DNA from: Halobacteriovoraceae bacterium
GTDB lineage: Bacteria; Bdellovibrionota; Bacteriovoracia; Bacteriovoracales; Bacteriovoracaceae
DNA length: 64,000 nt
Assembly: GCA_002707495.1 (NCBI GenBank)
Contig: PAMZ01000004.1
Span: 34,079-98,078, forward strand
Direction: 5' to 3'
Shown here: in pieces, positions 62,921 to 64,000 of the stretch
How positions within the stretch are numbered: the stretch's first letter is position 1
How the letters are laid out: the number at the start of each line of letters is the position of its first letter
Notes under the pieces: model-generated
Told to the model about the DNA's origin: nothing
Databases searched by the model: none
Seen by the model: only the letters and a program-made list of their open reading frames with translations
Position numbers and translations under genes: made by a program

Positions 62921-64000
62921 ATGAAGTTTAAGTCGGTTTTAGCCTTAGCAGTTCTATCTTCAAGTTGTTTTGCTCAAAACGCAGACTGGTTTGTGGAGAT
63001 CAATCATAACGATTCAGATCTTTTTGGATCGGGTTATATTGTCCAAATAGGCGATCATTATTATGTTAAAACAGCCTCTCACGTTACTCTAGGGGGAGAA
63101 AACGTGACACTCGAAACAACTAGTGGCAGACGATTAACACTGGTGCCCAATCAAGGTGTTTCTTCGACAGACAGCGATGACCAGCTTATTCGAATTGCTG
63201 AATCAGATATTAACCCACTCGGAATTTACTCACCTGATACTCAGGGGTTTGTCGTTCCCAGAGAGTCTGCAGAGCAGTGGAGGCAAACTTCAAGAAGATT
63301 GAGTCTAGAAAGTGATGGTAGTCGATCATATATCTCTCCTGAATTTTTAGGTAGAGATCTCTCAGAGAGGCCCTCAACTAGGTTTGTAGAAGACAATCAA
63401 TTCAATAAAGATCAGAGTATTTCTCAAGGTTCTGCAAGTGGAGATCTTATACTTTCACAAGCGCGTGTCATGCCAGGTGAGTCAGGCGGACCTAGCGTGA
63501 GAGAAGGAGTTGTAGGTGCTAGTGAGCAAATCCCAAGAGACTTAAATGGAAATCCAATAGATGTGGGCACAACAGAAATAGAGACATTTGATGCCAATGC
63601 AATGGTTTCAGGTGTTGGGCCAGTAGATATTATTAAAACTGTACCCACATATAGCGTAATTGATGGACAGGTTTCACGCTATGATTTTTATGGACTCCAA
63701 AGTCGGTTTACTTCCAATAGAGCGAACACTCCCGCACTAGTAGAGGCGCTACAGGCTGAACAGTTCGGGCCTATGGATGACTCTAGATGGGAAATCAGAA
63801 ACGGTGATTTTTTTCGCGTGAATGGAAATACAGTTGAGTCAATTTTTCTTGATGGCGGAGCAGGCGGAACCAGCGGCGGTGGCGGCGGAACGAGCGGCGG
63901 TGGAGGCGGAACGAGTGGCGGTGGTGCTGGCGGAACGAGCGGCGGTGGTGCTGGCGGAACGAGCGGCGGTGGTGCTGGCGGAACGAGCGGCGGCGGAGCA
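62921..64000 (+). CDS. Secreted trypsin-like serine protease with Gly-rich repeat tail (3' end outside window)
   Basis: ATG 62921 follows GGAGAAAG, and the frame is open for 360 codons to the window edge. A signal peptide (VLALAVLSSSCFAQ) is followed by a chymotrypsin-fold protease: His54 in KTASHVTLG, a likely Asp in the SDDQLIRIAE segment (residue about 86-87), and nucleophile Ser188 in MPGESGGPSV. From about residue 312 the protein becomes repeats of GGTSGGGA. The tail is much richer in G and C than the rest of the window. It may be a linker to a further domain downstream. Extracellular proteolysis is the likely role. This partial gene is easily missed because no stop lies in the window. 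Confidence 0.8.
   Translation, partial: MKFKSVLALAVLSSSCFAQNADWFVEINHNDSDLFGSGYIVQIGDHYYVKTASHVTLGGENVTLETTSGRRLTLVPNQGVSSTDSDDQLIRIAESDINPLGIYSPDTQGFVVPRESAEQWRQTSRRLSLESDGSRSYISPEFLGRDLSERPSTRFVEDNQFNKDQSISQGSASGDLILSQARVMPGESGGPSVREGVVGASEQIPRDLNGNPIDVGTTEIETFDANAMVSGVGPVDIIKTVPTYSVIDGQVSRYDFYGLQSRFTSNRANTPALVEALQAEQFGPMDDSRWEIRNGDFFRVNGNTVESIFLDGGAGGTSGGGGGTSGGGGGTSGGGAGGTSGGGAGGTSGGGAGGTSGGGA
63854..64000 (+). repeat. 24-bp tandem repeat encoding GGTSGGGA
   Basis: The unit GGCGGAACGAGCGGCGGTGG plus TGCT is repeated about six times with small changes. The first two copies read GGTSGGGG and later copies GGTSGGGA. It continues to the window edge. Near-identical copies point to recent expansion by slippage or recombination, so its length may vary between strains. 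Confidence 0.85.

Noticed and set aside
1..64000. tRNA/rRNA genes, CRISPR arrays, transposases, integrases, prophage genes
   Set aside because: I found no direct-repeat array with spacers, no mobile-element or phage proteins and no recognisable structural RNA; small ncRNAs cannot be excluded by eye.

Overview
The window is about 64 kb of AT-rich, densely coding bacterial DNA with roughly 50 protein genes. I see no rRNA, tRNA, CRISPR array, transposase or phage gene. Several traits together suggest a Gram-negative, deltaproteobacterial-type host, most likely a Bdellovibrionota/Bacteriovoracia (Halobacteriovorax-like) predator. These are many lipoprotein and signal-peptide proteins, very large secreted proteins without recognisable domains, abundant secreted peptidases, an outer-membrane barrel remnant and eukaryote-like enzymes. 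The taxonomic placement is inference; there is no marker gene such as 16S rRNA.

Layout. (1) 1-5.2 kb: end of a deoxyhypusine-synthase-family gene, a lipoprotein nitrilase, a PqqD-like small protein, a tandem universal stress protein, an ATP-grasp protein and a lipoprotein related to vertebrate peptidyl-arginine deiminases. (2) 5.4-13.5 kb: a membrane/stress run made of an FNT channel, a BON-domain protein, a small two-helix membrane protein, a membrane-embedded STAND/AAA-type ATPase overlapping an MscS channel, a CorA-like transporter and an outer-membrane barrel gene split by an in-frame TAG. (3) 13.5-22.1 kb: a compact island with a zinc metallopeptidase plus D-Ala-D-Ala-ligase-like ATP-grasp pair, a GNAT-nitrilase fusion, two LysR regulators, a second ATP-grasp ligase, an AstE/aspartoacylase-like deacylase and three very small ORFs. 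I read it as a peptide or metabolite conjugation and processing system. (4) 22.2-35.4 kb: secreted proteins, a peptidase E homologue, a hybrid histidine kinase broken by a frameshift, a secreted HExxH protein, oligopeptidase B, a DEDDh exonuclease with a decayed GIY-YIG domain, and branched-chain aminotransferase. (5) 35.4-38.4 kb: an argC-argJ-argB arginine operon. (6) 38.4-47.5 kb: a HEAT-repeat secreted protein divergent from a 2060-residue secreted repeat protein, then a lipoprotein with an internal duplication. (7) 47.6-64 kb: an animal-type glutaminase (EF-hand, glutaminase, ankyrin), a UshA-like nucleotidase, GST, a degenerate cyclophilin with a His-rich membrane protein, LemA/DUF2207, KefB/KefF, a DUF885 peptidase, a TPR-winged-helix regulator and the start of a secreted trypsin-like protease entering a Gly-rich repeat that runs off the window.

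The strongest candidate for an undescribed system is the ATP-grasp/GNAT-nitrilase/deacylase/metallopeptidase island at 13.5-22.1 kb with its two tiny acidic proteins. Second is the ATPase-MscS pair at 8.0-11.8 kb. Two genes are visibly broken (12750-13463 by a stop codon, 26616-29361 by a one-base frame change). All functions are assigned by reading translated sequence and recalling family motifs; no database search was run.
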